DNA from: Takakia lepidozioides
Lineage: Eukaryota; Streptophyta; Takakiopsida; Takakiales; Takakiaceae
Direction of reading: 5' to 3'
DNA length: 64,000 nt
NCBI GenBank assembly: GCA_030704615.1
Contig: CM060733.1
Location: 19,966,001 to 20,030,000 of the forward strand
The first letter of the stretch is position 1. Every line of letters begins with the position of its first letter. The notes under the pieces are model-generated. The model saw nothing but the letters and a program-made list of their open reading frames with translations. It did not search any database and had not been told where the DNA came from. Made by a program: the position numbers and the translations under genes. Positions 24,301 to 32,943 of this stretch are shown piece after piece.

Positions 24301-25882
24301 TTCAGCCCTTGCCACGTACAAAGGCAGTAGCAGTCCAGGGGGCAATGGTGAAAGCGCCGCCGGGCACACCGGATTCTGGTATGCAGGTATGTGGGAGTTT
24401 AAATGGGGAGGAAGATGCAGACGGGGACAAAACAAACAAGCAGGTTGCTTTAATTTCTCCTGCTCACATGTTGAAGCCAAATGTCAGTTTACTTCCTGGA
24501 CCAACGAGGAAGCATTTACTAATTCTGGACTTAAATGGTCTGTTATGTGAATCTTTTCATTCTGCTAATGGGCCTACATCCCTTCCCAAAGGTTTTGTGG
24601 GGAAGATGTGTGGCAAGAAGATGGTAGTTTTGAGACCACGCTGTTATGAGTTTTTGCAAAAGTGTTTTGAACACTTTGAGGTGGCGGTGTGGTCTTGTTG
24701 CCAAGCTCGCAACTTCTTCCCAATGGTGGACTATATTTTTGCAGCCTACACTAACCTGGTTTTCCAGTGGGATGCCCTTCACTGTGACGAGGATCCAGTC
24801 CTCCAATGCCATAAGGGGTCTGATTCAAAGCCATTATATTTCAAGAACTTGTCTAGAGTGTGGGCAGACTGGCCAGAATGGACTTATGAGGACACTGTTC
24901 TTGTTGACGACACACCAAGAAAGGCGGCAAACAATCCTCCCTTCAGTGGGATTTTTCCAGAGCCATGGAAGGTGCAACCAGATTCACCAACTGATGAGTA
25001 TCTAACAGAGGTGTTGTGGCCTTTCTTGTGGAAGGCATCGAAAGCTGCCAGTATTCCCAAGTTTTTGGAGTGTCAGCCTGTTTTCGGACAACAACCATAC
25101 AACACTGCTACTGTGAAGGTACAAACATTCTGACAGTGCTCCAGAGGCTACAATTTTGTGGGTTCATTCATTGCATTGCTTTCCTAGATGCTTCTCCTCG
25201 GTTGCTTGATTAATGCTAGGTTTTCTTTGCAAGTTTTCAAGTTGGCTTTTTTTGTTTGATTCATACTTGGATTTTGTTTCTATTCACTATTCCTGTTTAC
25301 TCATTGCTTTCCTGGTTGTTCTCTGGTATGTGACACAGGAACTTGTGACAAACAAAGGTGATATTGTCGACAAGCCGGTACAAACGAGGGGCAAGAGTGT
25401 CGACCCGGCGAGTAGCCCCCCAAAAGAGGTCTCACAACCATTGGAGACTGCAAATGGAGTAAGTCCAGGCCGTTGTCTTGTTTGTTTTATTTTTTCCAAC
25501 CTTGGGGCTCTCTTTAATTCGCAAATGTTGAGTGTCCTAGTCGTGTGTATGTCATGGGTTTTCACATCGTGTTCTTTTTTGTGTGGAGTTGGGATCACAG
25601 TTCAGGGTGGGTGACGAGGTTCGGCTGTTGGATGTGAACTCCAAACGCAAGAAATGTGGAGTAGGGCTGATCGTTGCTCTTCAAGGTGCTGTGGTGGGTT
25701 ACGGGTACCCTGCTGTGCCCCTTGATTATGCCTGTGTGTACATCAAAGAGGCATGTGTCAGTAACACCCCTCTACCATATGTGAATGGTGTTAGGAAACA
25801 GACCGAGTTGGGGCAGGTGGTTGGCCAGACAACACTTTGGAGTCTAAAGTTACTGAAACTTATGGAGCTGCGGAAGGGATAG
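21349..25882 (+). CDS. CACTA second gene, with an FCP1/NIF-like domain
   Basis: Exons with GT-AG borders are 21349-21467, 21803-22079, 22648-23590, 23715-23798, 23952-25118, 25339-25458 and 25601-25882. Most introns are phase 0. The protein starts MVKRKIFEVTVPLTEYEKF, then a basic/acidic linker, a Tyr/Gly/Gln/Pro-rich stretch (about 22730-22960), and a domain like plant Ptta/En-Spm accessory transposases (NPTKTGRGGKAMVEARL, then GCPPTLYEIQEGSVSRL). A coiled-coil segment leads to an FCP1-like HAD domain (LLILDLNGLLC, FEVAVWSCCQARNFFPMVDY, TVLVDDTPRKAANNP). The end resembles the C-terminal module of plant CACTA proteins (VPLDYACVYI). The second HAD Asp is Asn. One extra base near 22711-22713 shifts the frame unless an alternative acceptor is used. 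Otherwise it is open throughout, unlike the transposase. Confidence 0.75.
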
Positions 25883-26399
25883 TCAGTATTGCACTGTTTA
25901 ACAGAGTTCTTGATTCTAATAGCACTAGAACATACTAGCTACAACAATTCAGCCCATGTGTGGGCTTGCTTGTTTTTGGCTGGGCCTTTTGAGGCATGGA
26001 TTTTTTGACCTTGTGGCTTTTGAGGTGTCCATTGGGACATTGGTCTCATTTGGATTTTTGTAATGTGATTTATAGGGCTTGTATTGCCTTGTAGTTGACT
26101 ATTTTCATTCTCCTTGTGGTTGATAGTATGCAAAAAGAGGGATCCATTCTGTTTTCATGTTGGAATTTCACCATGTAATGAAGATTTTAAATCATTTAAT
26201 TCACTTTCATTTTAAATAATAATATTAAAAATAATACCATTAAAAAAAATTCCAAGGCTGCAATCTCCCTGTTTTTTTAAATATTAAATGAAAACTAAAA
26301 AATAAAATATGAACATTAAAAATATAAACTATTTCGGAAAACAATATTGATGACACGTGGCATCACTCTTGCTCAAACCAGTGTGCCACATGTCACATC
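25883..26399. other. CACTA 3' spacer, AT-rich
   Basis: This is the untranslated end of the second gene followed by an AT-rich stretch (26170-26330) of AAATAAT and TTAAAAA words. No gene or clear hairpin is seen. Confidence 0.4.
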
Positions 26400-26770
26400 T
26401 CAAGTGCAACAGGTGTCCCGCTAACAACTCTCCATGTAGACATCCCTGTAGTCATATGAGCGAGTCATGTAGTCACCACGTGTGAAATCTGCCATAGCAC
26501 ACGTGTCCCACTAGCGCCTCTCCATGTAGGCATCACTGTGCAGACATGTAGTCATATGATCATGGCAAGAAGTCGTGACATGTCAAATTCGCAGTGGCGC
26601 ACGTGTCCATCCGTCGCCTCTCCATGTAGGCATCACTTTGCAGACATATAGCCATATGATCCCCTGACGAATGCATGATGTGTCGCTTGCGCAGTGGCGC
26701 ACGTGTCCCGCTGAAGCCTCTCCATGTAGGCAGCGCTCAACAGACAATGTAGTCATATATTAGTCATATA
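26400..26770. repeat. CACTA subterminal tandem repeats
   Basis: Four degenerate units of 90-100 bp are marked by CTCTCCATGTAG at about 26428, 26518, 26618 and 26718. Each is preceded by CACGTGTCC-like sequence and followed by GTAGTCATATGA. Subterminal arrays close to the end are normal CACTA transposase targets. Confidence 0.8.
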
Positions 26771-26929
26771 GTTGTGACTGCAACCCTCTCTGCAGCAGGA
26801 CTCCAGGTGCCACGCAAGCAGTCACGGATATGACTTACAAAACGCAGTCCTAAAGACTAGTTGCTATGACAGGGCTTTTTTCACTACAGAGTGATGTAGT
26901 CATGAACGCATATAAGACTGAAAAAATAG

Positions 26930-26968
26930 TCATATGTGAAGTCATAAAAACGCTCATCTGTTGTAGTG
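26930..26968 (-). repeat. CACTA right terminal inverted repeat
   Basis: It ends CGCTCATCTGTTGTAGTG, the inverse of the left end, followed by TAT. Inward it reads TATGTGAAGTCATAAAAA, another subterminal-type word. Confidence 0.88.
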
Positions 26969-27210
26969 TATGTAGGGTAGAATAACATGTATTCATATGG
27001 CCGTTGGATATTTCGTTGAGAGGAAGGAATGTACTGTGGTGAGGTTGGCATGTATTCAGGGGAGGACGGATAATATCCAGGCGAGTCTGCTGCCTCTGAA
27101 CCAGATGATGAATAGGCTATTTCAGGTGGTTCAATGAGGTCCGGAAACTCGTATTCGGGAGTTTCGGGAATTGGGTAGAAGCTCGATGAGTATTCGATCG
27201 TTTCATGATT
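26969..27210 (-). pseudogene. 5' half of a Tyr/Pro/Ser-rich exon, cut by CACTA
   Basis: Minus strand. The exon probably starts after TGTGTAG near 27210 and reads DYPGNHETIEYSSSFYPIP, then a Ser/Pro/Tyr-rich stretch including YYPSSPEYMPTSPQYIPSS. The frame runs straight into the TSD and continues in frame at 15093. Spacing of Tyr-x-Pro-x-Ser-Pro units resembles RNA polymerase II CTD heptads. No domain is otherwise recognised. Confidence 0.65.
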
Positions 27211-28640
27211 TCCAGGATAATCACTCCTACACAACCACCTAAACCACCACCAAACACAAAATCTTGTTGATCCTACTTTTCCAAAGAATTGTTCTAAATT
27301 AACTCGACCTCGACATGAATGTCGACGTCCATTCGCAGAAGACCGTTTTCCTAAATTGCCTGTCCTGAGTAGACAGCCAGTGACAGTTAGTTTCAACCTA
27401 TCTCATATGACGCTTCATCATCTACTGAAATAACTGCACTTAGATTTACGCTGCACTTAATATAACTCTATTGTTATATAGAGTTATATCAGAATCTTAA
27501 CGTCGATATTAATGTCGAGGTTCTTCATCTATTGTTTATTGATTAACAATACTTGAGGTAATTGTAATCTTCAGTCCACGTAGAGTTGTGAAGAAAACTA
27601 ATCTTATTGCATGAGAACGTTGACATTAATGTCGAGGTCCAATTCCTTCGTTGGACAGTCAACTAACGTGTTTATCCAAATTATGTAAAAAAAACGTGAA
27701 ATCTACAAATGCTATCACAAAAAGCTAATGTCTAGGCTTACCTCCCCCTCCTCGACACTAATATGAGAGTCCTGAACCTCGACATTAATGTCCGGGAAGT
27801 TTAAAAGGTTCATCAGCAACCTGCTGACGTACACTGGAAAACTGAGAGATGTTCAATTTATACATGATGCCTCTAAACCTTGACATTCATGTCGAGGTTC
27901 CCTCCCCTTGTCGGACAGCTATAACACAAGTACTCATGTAGATGGTTGACAATATATGACACCCATACATGGGACCGAAACATCTACACCTACATGCATT
28001 AATGTACCTCGACATCAATGTCAATATTGTTTACAAAGAGTGTCTCCTGATGTCCACCTACATTGCACATTATGTTGACATTACAATAGACCTACTTTGC
28101 AAAATCGGGCAACATTATGTCGAACTATATTGGAGAGATACTCCAAATTTACTCGAGATTTGTGTGTGTGAGAGATTCGCTCTAGGTGTATGTTTGTGAT
28201 TTGCTTTAGGTGTATGCGTGTGTGTCTGCAATTTTAATTAATCCTAGGTGTATGTGATTGTATGTTCTACTGATTTGCTGTAGGTGCCTTCATTGAGTTA
28301 TACTTGGCCATGAATCTGCTCCAACCTCACTCTCTTTAACCTGCAAACAAGGCAGACAACTGTCAATTGGTGGACCAATGAAATCAAACTAAAGAAATCG
28401 AAATCAAACTCAAACTCAAGATAATTCAAAACGAGTCATCTATTATACATGCTGCAATTTGGAATTGTGTTTGTACCTCTATTTTATCTCTGCCCTGCTG
28501 GAATGTATTTGTTGCCCGTGCTGCTCCTATGCAGCTCCTGTTGCTCCTGTCCCTACTCAGCCTATTGGAGCTTAAATTGCAGGGCTAAGGTTCTGAAACC
28601 CTTATTTTAACAAGCACATGGACAAAGAGATAGAGAAGAA
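27211..28640. other. Intron or upstream region rich in class A palindromes
   Basis: No convincing coding sequence is seen. A short open frame at 27969-28199 has no recognisable features. The stretch is AT-rich and dominated by the palindromes listed separately. It probably holds introns or the 5' part of the Tyr/Pro/Ser-rich gene. Confidence 0.4.
27307..28025. repeat. Class A palindromes, cluster 2
   Basis: Copies lie at 27307-27328, 27499-27522, 27616-27638, 27750-27768 (degenerate), 27775-27795, 27876-27899 and 28006-28025, giving seven in 720 bases. All follow the CCTCGACAT-NN-ATGTCGAGG plan, with Thr-type (TTGAC) or GACGT variants in single arms. This is the densest class A cluster and lies just upstream of the CACTA-split exon. 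Confidence 0.85.
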
Positions 28641-28916
28641 ACATGGGCAAAGAGAGAGAGAGAAGAAACTTGAAACCTGAAATAAGCATTAAGAAACCAT
28701 AAAATATTCATGGCGCCTTTGAACATCAAATAGACCCGAGAGGAACAGAAAATTGCAATTGCCCTTGTGTGTCATGAGTTCTTTCACCTAAGAGAAGCTC
28801 TCATCAAATCTGTCAAGGGTGTGTTTACATCTTTGTTTACCAACATTCAATGTCAAGACTCCCTCTTTTACTCCCCTCTCCCTTATTCTCTCTTTCTCTC
28901 AGGGCATAAATCCCAC
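28641..28916. other. Short AG-rich stretch and spacer
   Basis: An AG-rich run (AGAGAGAGAGAGAAG, near 28650) and a pyrimidine-rich TCTCTTTCTCTC tract (near 28880) are present. No gene is seen. Confidence 0.4.
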
Positions 28917-29900
28917 CTTAGAACATCAAACAAAAGTTGAGAGGAAATGAATATGCAATTACCTCTGAGCCCGCACGTCGTCCTCCCCTGCGCACAAATG
29001 TCTCAGGTAGCCCGCCCTCCAGCTCCCTCTCTTCCCCCGTCGCGCTGCTCGCCCCTGTCGCTCTGCCCTCTCCCTTGCAACACCTCGCAGCAGCTCCCCG
29101 CTCACAGATTGCTATCCCGTCGCAGCTCCTCTCCATCCTCATCTCGTCCCCTTTGCTGTGCGGTACATGCGCCGTTGGATCGTCAAGATCCAACTGCTTG
29201 GACAAACCAACAAACAAAAATAAACAAAAGAAATCCACCCAACCCCGCGTCCATTGGATCTTCAAAATCCAACAGCTGCAGCGCCACGCAGGGCAGCCAC
29301 CCCGTGATCCGTTGGATCTGGAGATCCAACGGTGTAAACCAACAACCAAAAACAAAACACACAATTAAATTTGGGAGGGTGGCGGCGGCGGCGGCGGCGG
29401 CTAGGGTTACGGAGGGGGGTGAAGTGGCGGCTCCGTTAGGGAAACCTCCCGAGCTCGCTCCACCGAAATCTGAAAAAAATAAAATAAATCCATGGCGCCT
29501 CGCCCCGTGGCCTGGCGCTGCAGAACGCATGCACGCGCGCTGGCCCCACGAGCCACATTACACACGAGCGGGTAGGCCATATGCTGGCGTGGGCCCACAA
29601 GGCGAGGCGCGTCAACAAACGCCGCCACCCACCAAAACAAAAAAAAACCAATGTATGGCGCTTCGCCACGTAGCGCCTGCCCGTCGTGCGGAACGTGGCA
29701 GGCAAGAGCTCGCGCGTGTGGGCTGTACCGCCTGGCCGCGTGGCGACGTGCTGAACGTGCGGCCGCAACGACGCTACCGCGTGAGCCTGGCGCGTGAGTG
29801 TGTGAGCGTACGCTCACACAACGATGATGTGGCGTGAGCCTACGCTCACGCTGCTGATGTGGCGCTGATGTTGACGTGGCGTGAGCCTGGTCCAGGTCAT
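28917..29900. repeat. GC-rich repeat block with several hairpins
   Basis: Base composition is much more GC-rich than the neighbours. It contains a GGC microsatellite (29380-29400) and inverted GTTGGATC/GATCCAAC pairs at about 29172-29192, 29254-29274 and 29312-29331. A perfect 20-bp palindrome GTGTGAGCGTACGCTCACAC lies at 29800-29819, with a near copy at 29832-29851. The stretch 29640-29765 closely matches 54361-54492. Long frames exist on both strands but reflect GC richness and encode no recognisable domain. It is probably a dispersed non-coding element. Confidence 0.55.
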
Positions 29901-30007
29901 GCCACGTCACCACAAAGAAGGTGGGCCTATAACCGTGGAGCCCCCAACTGCTGATTTCACCACATGAAGGTGAAACGGATGAAGGGTTTCGGGCTTTCCT
30001 GGAGTTC

Positions 30008-30431
30008 AACCTTCTGTTAACAGGAGCTTCAGGTCGTAGAACTGAAATGAACGTTGTTTTAACACGAGGTTGTATTCCTGGAACAAAAATGAACTTCGTG
30101 TTGACACGATGTTGTTTTCTTAGAAATAAAATGAACCTTGTGTCGACACAAGGGGGATTTGGAGAACTTCAAGTAAACCTCATGTTAACACGAGGTTTAC
30201 TTCCTGCAACAAAAATGAGCTTCGTGTTGACACGATGTTGTTTTCTTAGAACTAAAATCAACCTTGTGTCGACACAAGGGGGATTTGGAGTTAACACGAG
30301 GTTTACTTCCTGCAACAAAAATGAGCTTCGTGTTGACACGATGTTGTTTTCTTAGAACTAAAATCAACCTTGTGTCGACACAAGGGGGATTTGGAGAACT
30401 TCAAGTAAACCTCGTGTTGACACGAGGTTGA
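30008..30431. repeat. Class B palindrome array
   Basis: About ten palindromes occur in 420 bases: 30008-30029, 30050-30071, 30092-30113, 30134-30155, 30175-30198, 30217-30240, 30259-30281, 30323-30346, 30364-30387 and 30407-30430, plus a half site at 30288-30304. Cores are CCTCGTGTTGACACGAGG or CCTTGTGTCGACACAAGG. Part of the array is a tandem unit of about 105 bases, but three different palindrome versions alternate inside it. It lies just beyond the 3' end of the Mutator-like gene. Confidence 0.88.
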
Positions 30432-30611
30432 TTTGATCATCTGTCTATCTGAAGGTAGTTTCTTGTGTTTGCTAATGAAAAGAGAATTACAAACCAATGC
30501 GACAAATGCATTCACCCACGCATAGCCAAGATGTTAGATGACATACATTGAGAGACAGTGGACTTGAACAGTCATTCCATTACAAGTTTAGGTCAAGGAA
30601 AACTCAGATTT

Positions 30612-31275
30612 TTATGGGCTTGTATCTTGCTGTAGAAGTGTGTTGACTTCGTTGAAACTCATAATGGTTTGGTGAATGAAGAAGTCGCGCTTTGGATCAC
30701 AAACCATCCTTCTCAAGAAGACGAAGTAAAGGTGTTTGCACAGTATGAACTTCCCTCTCTTTCCCAAACTACTTGAAAGCATACCAACAAAATCAGGACA
30801 TGTACAATTGGGAAAATTGGAAACAGTGATGTCGTACGTCCTGTCCTGCAGCGTAGATGTGGATGAGATCATGGTGAACACCCGACCATACCCTGGATCA
30901 GGCACTTCCATTGTACTCGCAACACGAGCGTCAAGCATTCTGGCGGACTCAATTTTGCCGTAGTGTTCTGCAGTTGGAGGGAATCGTCGAACCAGCTTCC
31001 TATTCCGTCTGGTTGGCCACAAGTGAGCGTCAGGCGGAGGTACCCGTGAACCGCTTGTACTTGAAGCACCTTCACGTGCAATGGAATGTCTGGCTAGGGA
31101 GAAACCCGCCTCTTCCAGCATTGCGATCTCTCGGTGAGTGAGACCTGTGCCCATCTTCACAAGCCACACGTTGGTGGAATAGGCTTCCTCACCACGGAAG
31201 GCCTCACTGTCCCATGCACACATCTCCCACAATCGTCAGCGCAAAACCAAAACTTGTGGTTCTTTGCCTCGCCTT
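30612..31275 (-). pseudogene. 3' part of Mutator-like transposase, SWIM zinc finger
   Basis: Minus strand. This continues the transposase gene of 47445-44608 after the gypsy insertion. The frame from the junction reads GEAKNHKFWFCADDCGRC. A shift of frame (indel or unrecognised intron) near 31200-31240 then leads into the open frame 31232-30612. That frame ends with a SWIM finger: YDITVSNFPNCTCPDF, then KFILCKHLYFVF (C-x-C ... C-x-H). Mutator-like and FAR1-type transposases carry SWIM fingers at this position. The stop is at 30612-30614. Confidence 0.82.
31271..31275. repeat. Gypsy element 2 target-site duplication, left copy
   Basis: GCCTT precedes the 5' LTR, and the identical GCCTT follows the 3' LTR at 44603-44607. 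Confidence 0.92.
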
Positions 31276-32334
31276 TGTTAGAGGACTGTCTGGGACTTAG
31301 ACACTTTTACGGGATCTGTGGGGTACCCTTAAATTTTTACACAGACTGAGACCAACATGAGCCTTAGGGGTGACAGCAGCGCACTTTAGGGAGGGTTACA
31401 CAGCCCGTCACAGTTCGACACAGCCCGTCACAGCCAACACAGCTCGTCACAGTCCGACACAGCCCGTCACAGCCAACACAGCTCGTCACAGTCCAACACA
31501 GCCCATCACAGTCCGACACAGCTCGTCACAATCCAACACAGCCCATCACAGCCAACACAGCCCGTCACAGTCCGACACAGCCGACACAGCCAGACACCGC
31601 CGTCACAGCCCGACACAGCCCGTCACAGCCCGTCACAGTTTCACACAGCCAGTCACAGCTTGACACAGCTGTCACGACCATAGGGAACGGATAGCAGGAC
31701 AGGGAACAACTGTGGGGAACAACATCTGTGAATGGAACATGTTAGTTCACGGATGACGGTTAGTGAGGGAAACGGTTAGAACAACGGGTAGGAAGATAAA
31801 GTCAGGAGCGAGGACTGGAAAATGATCAATTCTGGGGGAGCACTTCTTGGGGGGACTTCGGACATCACTTGGGGAAATGAGGCAGAGAGCGCATCTCTGA
31901 GCAGAAAGAGGGAGAGCACGGAGTAGGAGGAGGACGATCTGTTGATGCTTAATGAATGCAAGCAGTAGAGTTGTAATGTAGAGTAGATTAGAGACTCCAT
32001 GGCTTCAGCCTGATACTTGATAGATATTAATCTGATACATACTTCATACTCACACTGTGTAGAGAGATCTTGAGTGAAGCTGTGGAATGAATGGATGAGT
32101 TGATGGAATCCGATAGATTGCTGAAGCAAACTGATACTTAATTACCAACAGTAAGGTAACTAGCTAACATGAATGCGGGAAGGAAAACAAATAGGAAACA
32201 CCCCCATGATACACTAGCTGTAGGTCATGACTGATTGTTCTGAGCGGGCTGAGTGCTTAGAGATTTCCAACTCTTCTATCTTGGAGTTTCCGCCTCGGAT
32301 AGCAAAGGGATGGGTGAGTAAAAGCCGCGCGATA
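31276..32334 (+). repeat. 5' LTR of gypsy element 2
   Basis: It begins TGTTAGAGGACTGTCTGGG and ends GCGATA, where the 3' LTR has GCGACA, so the terminal CA has mutated to TA. About 290 bases (31394-31680) are an irregular array of CACAGCCCGTCACAGTC-like units. Outside the array only scattered substitutions separate the two LTRs. Confidence 0.92.
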
Positions 32335-32922
32335 TTTGGCGACCGTACTGGGAGACTGGGTCATGAACAATCAGATGTGACATGCATCTGGTGGGATCAT
32401 GGTGGTTGGAGAATTAAAGAATTTGATGTGAATCAAATTCCTTGTGAAACTGAGAAGGAAAGATTGTCCAAACGATTCTTTCAGAGGTTCTTGGAATTGC
32501 CAGACGGTTGTAAGGAAAACATTCTTAAGAGAGTGCATGATGATGACCCTGAATGGGGTCTGGAGAAAGGAGTGATAAAGATTTATCAGGTGGCCTGTAG
32601 AGGAAGAGCACGTTGGTTACCAACACTGGTTTATGTGATAGCATTGCTATCCATTAAGCGAGTAGAGTTTGAAGGCTGGGAGGAAAGAAAGGTGAATGTT
32701 TTTACTCATATGCATGAAGAGCTTGTACTGGTAAAGAATTGGATTCCAAAGGATATTTTGTGGATCAAACTCACACCAAGAACAGCTTTCCAGACTTGTT
32801 TGCCATATGGTTATATGGTAACGGAGACTTCAAGTATAGCCAAGGGTGCATTGAAGCTTGAAAGAAACCCAGGCATATACGAGAGATATTACAGAAGAGA
32901 GTTTTGGTTATTGCCACATTAA
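32227..32922 (+). CDS. Extra 5' ORF of gypsy element 2
   Basis: This 231-codon frame starts at an ATG inside the 5' LTR and ends just before gag. The protein is basic and Trp-rich (CIWWDHGGWRIKEF, GWEERKVNVF) with no domain I recognise. Extra frames upstream of gag are known in the Tat/Ogre group of plant gypsy elements, so it is probably element-encoded. It has no stop, unlike pol. The first ~36 residues are LTR-encoded, so a start further in is possible, but no other early in-frame ATG is seen. Confidence 0.6.
   Translation: MTDCSERAECLEISNSSILEFPPRIAKGWVSKSRAIFGDRTGRLGHEQSDVTCIWWDHGGWRIKEFDVNQIPCETEKERLSKRFFQRFLELPDGCKENILKRVHDDDPEWGLEKGVIKIYQVACRGRARWLPTLVYVIALLSIKRVEFEGWEERKVNVFTHMHEELVLVKNWIPKDILWIKLTPRTAFQTCLPYGYMVTETSSIAKGALKLERNPGIYERYYRREFWLLPH
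32337..32350 (+). other. Primer-binding-site-like sequence
   Basis: TGGCGACCGTACTG starts 2 bases after the LTR. The TGGCG opening fits the CCA-ended tRNAs used by many plant gypsy elements, but the exact tRNA is not certain. Confidence 0.55.
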
Positions 32923-32943
32923 AGGAAATGAAAGACATGGGAC

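Larger units (their letters stand above)
15094..26968. mobile_element. Complete CACTA (En/Spm-type) DNA transposon
   Basis: The ends are CACTACAAGAGATGAGCG at left and its near-inverse CGCTCATCTGTTGTAGTG at right. Both begin or end with the defining CACTA/TAGTG, and TAT is duplicated on each side. The 11.9 kb interior carries a decayed TNP2-type transposase (minus, 20664-17075) and a multi-exon second gene (plus, 21349-25882) in divergent orientation. It also holds subterminal repeats and a captured fragment of the neighbouring ParB-methyltransferase family near 16445-16660. The stops in the transposase suggest that this copy is not autonomous now. It interrupted a coding exon. Confidence 0.95.

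Noticed and set aside
28937-29837. Long open frames on both strands in the GC-rich block
   Set aside because: GC-rich sequence lacks stops in several frames at once; no domain or consistent codon pattern is seen.
30047-30355. Open frame of 102 codons with repeated peptide MSFVLTRCCFLR
   Set aside because: It is only the translation of the class B palindrome array, without other coding signs.
31370-31663. Open frame of Thr/Ala/Arg/His/Ser-rich repeats in the LTR (also 43670-43963)
   Set aside because: It translates the CACAGCC array of the LTR. Other frames are open too, and it differs between LTRs by repeat number.
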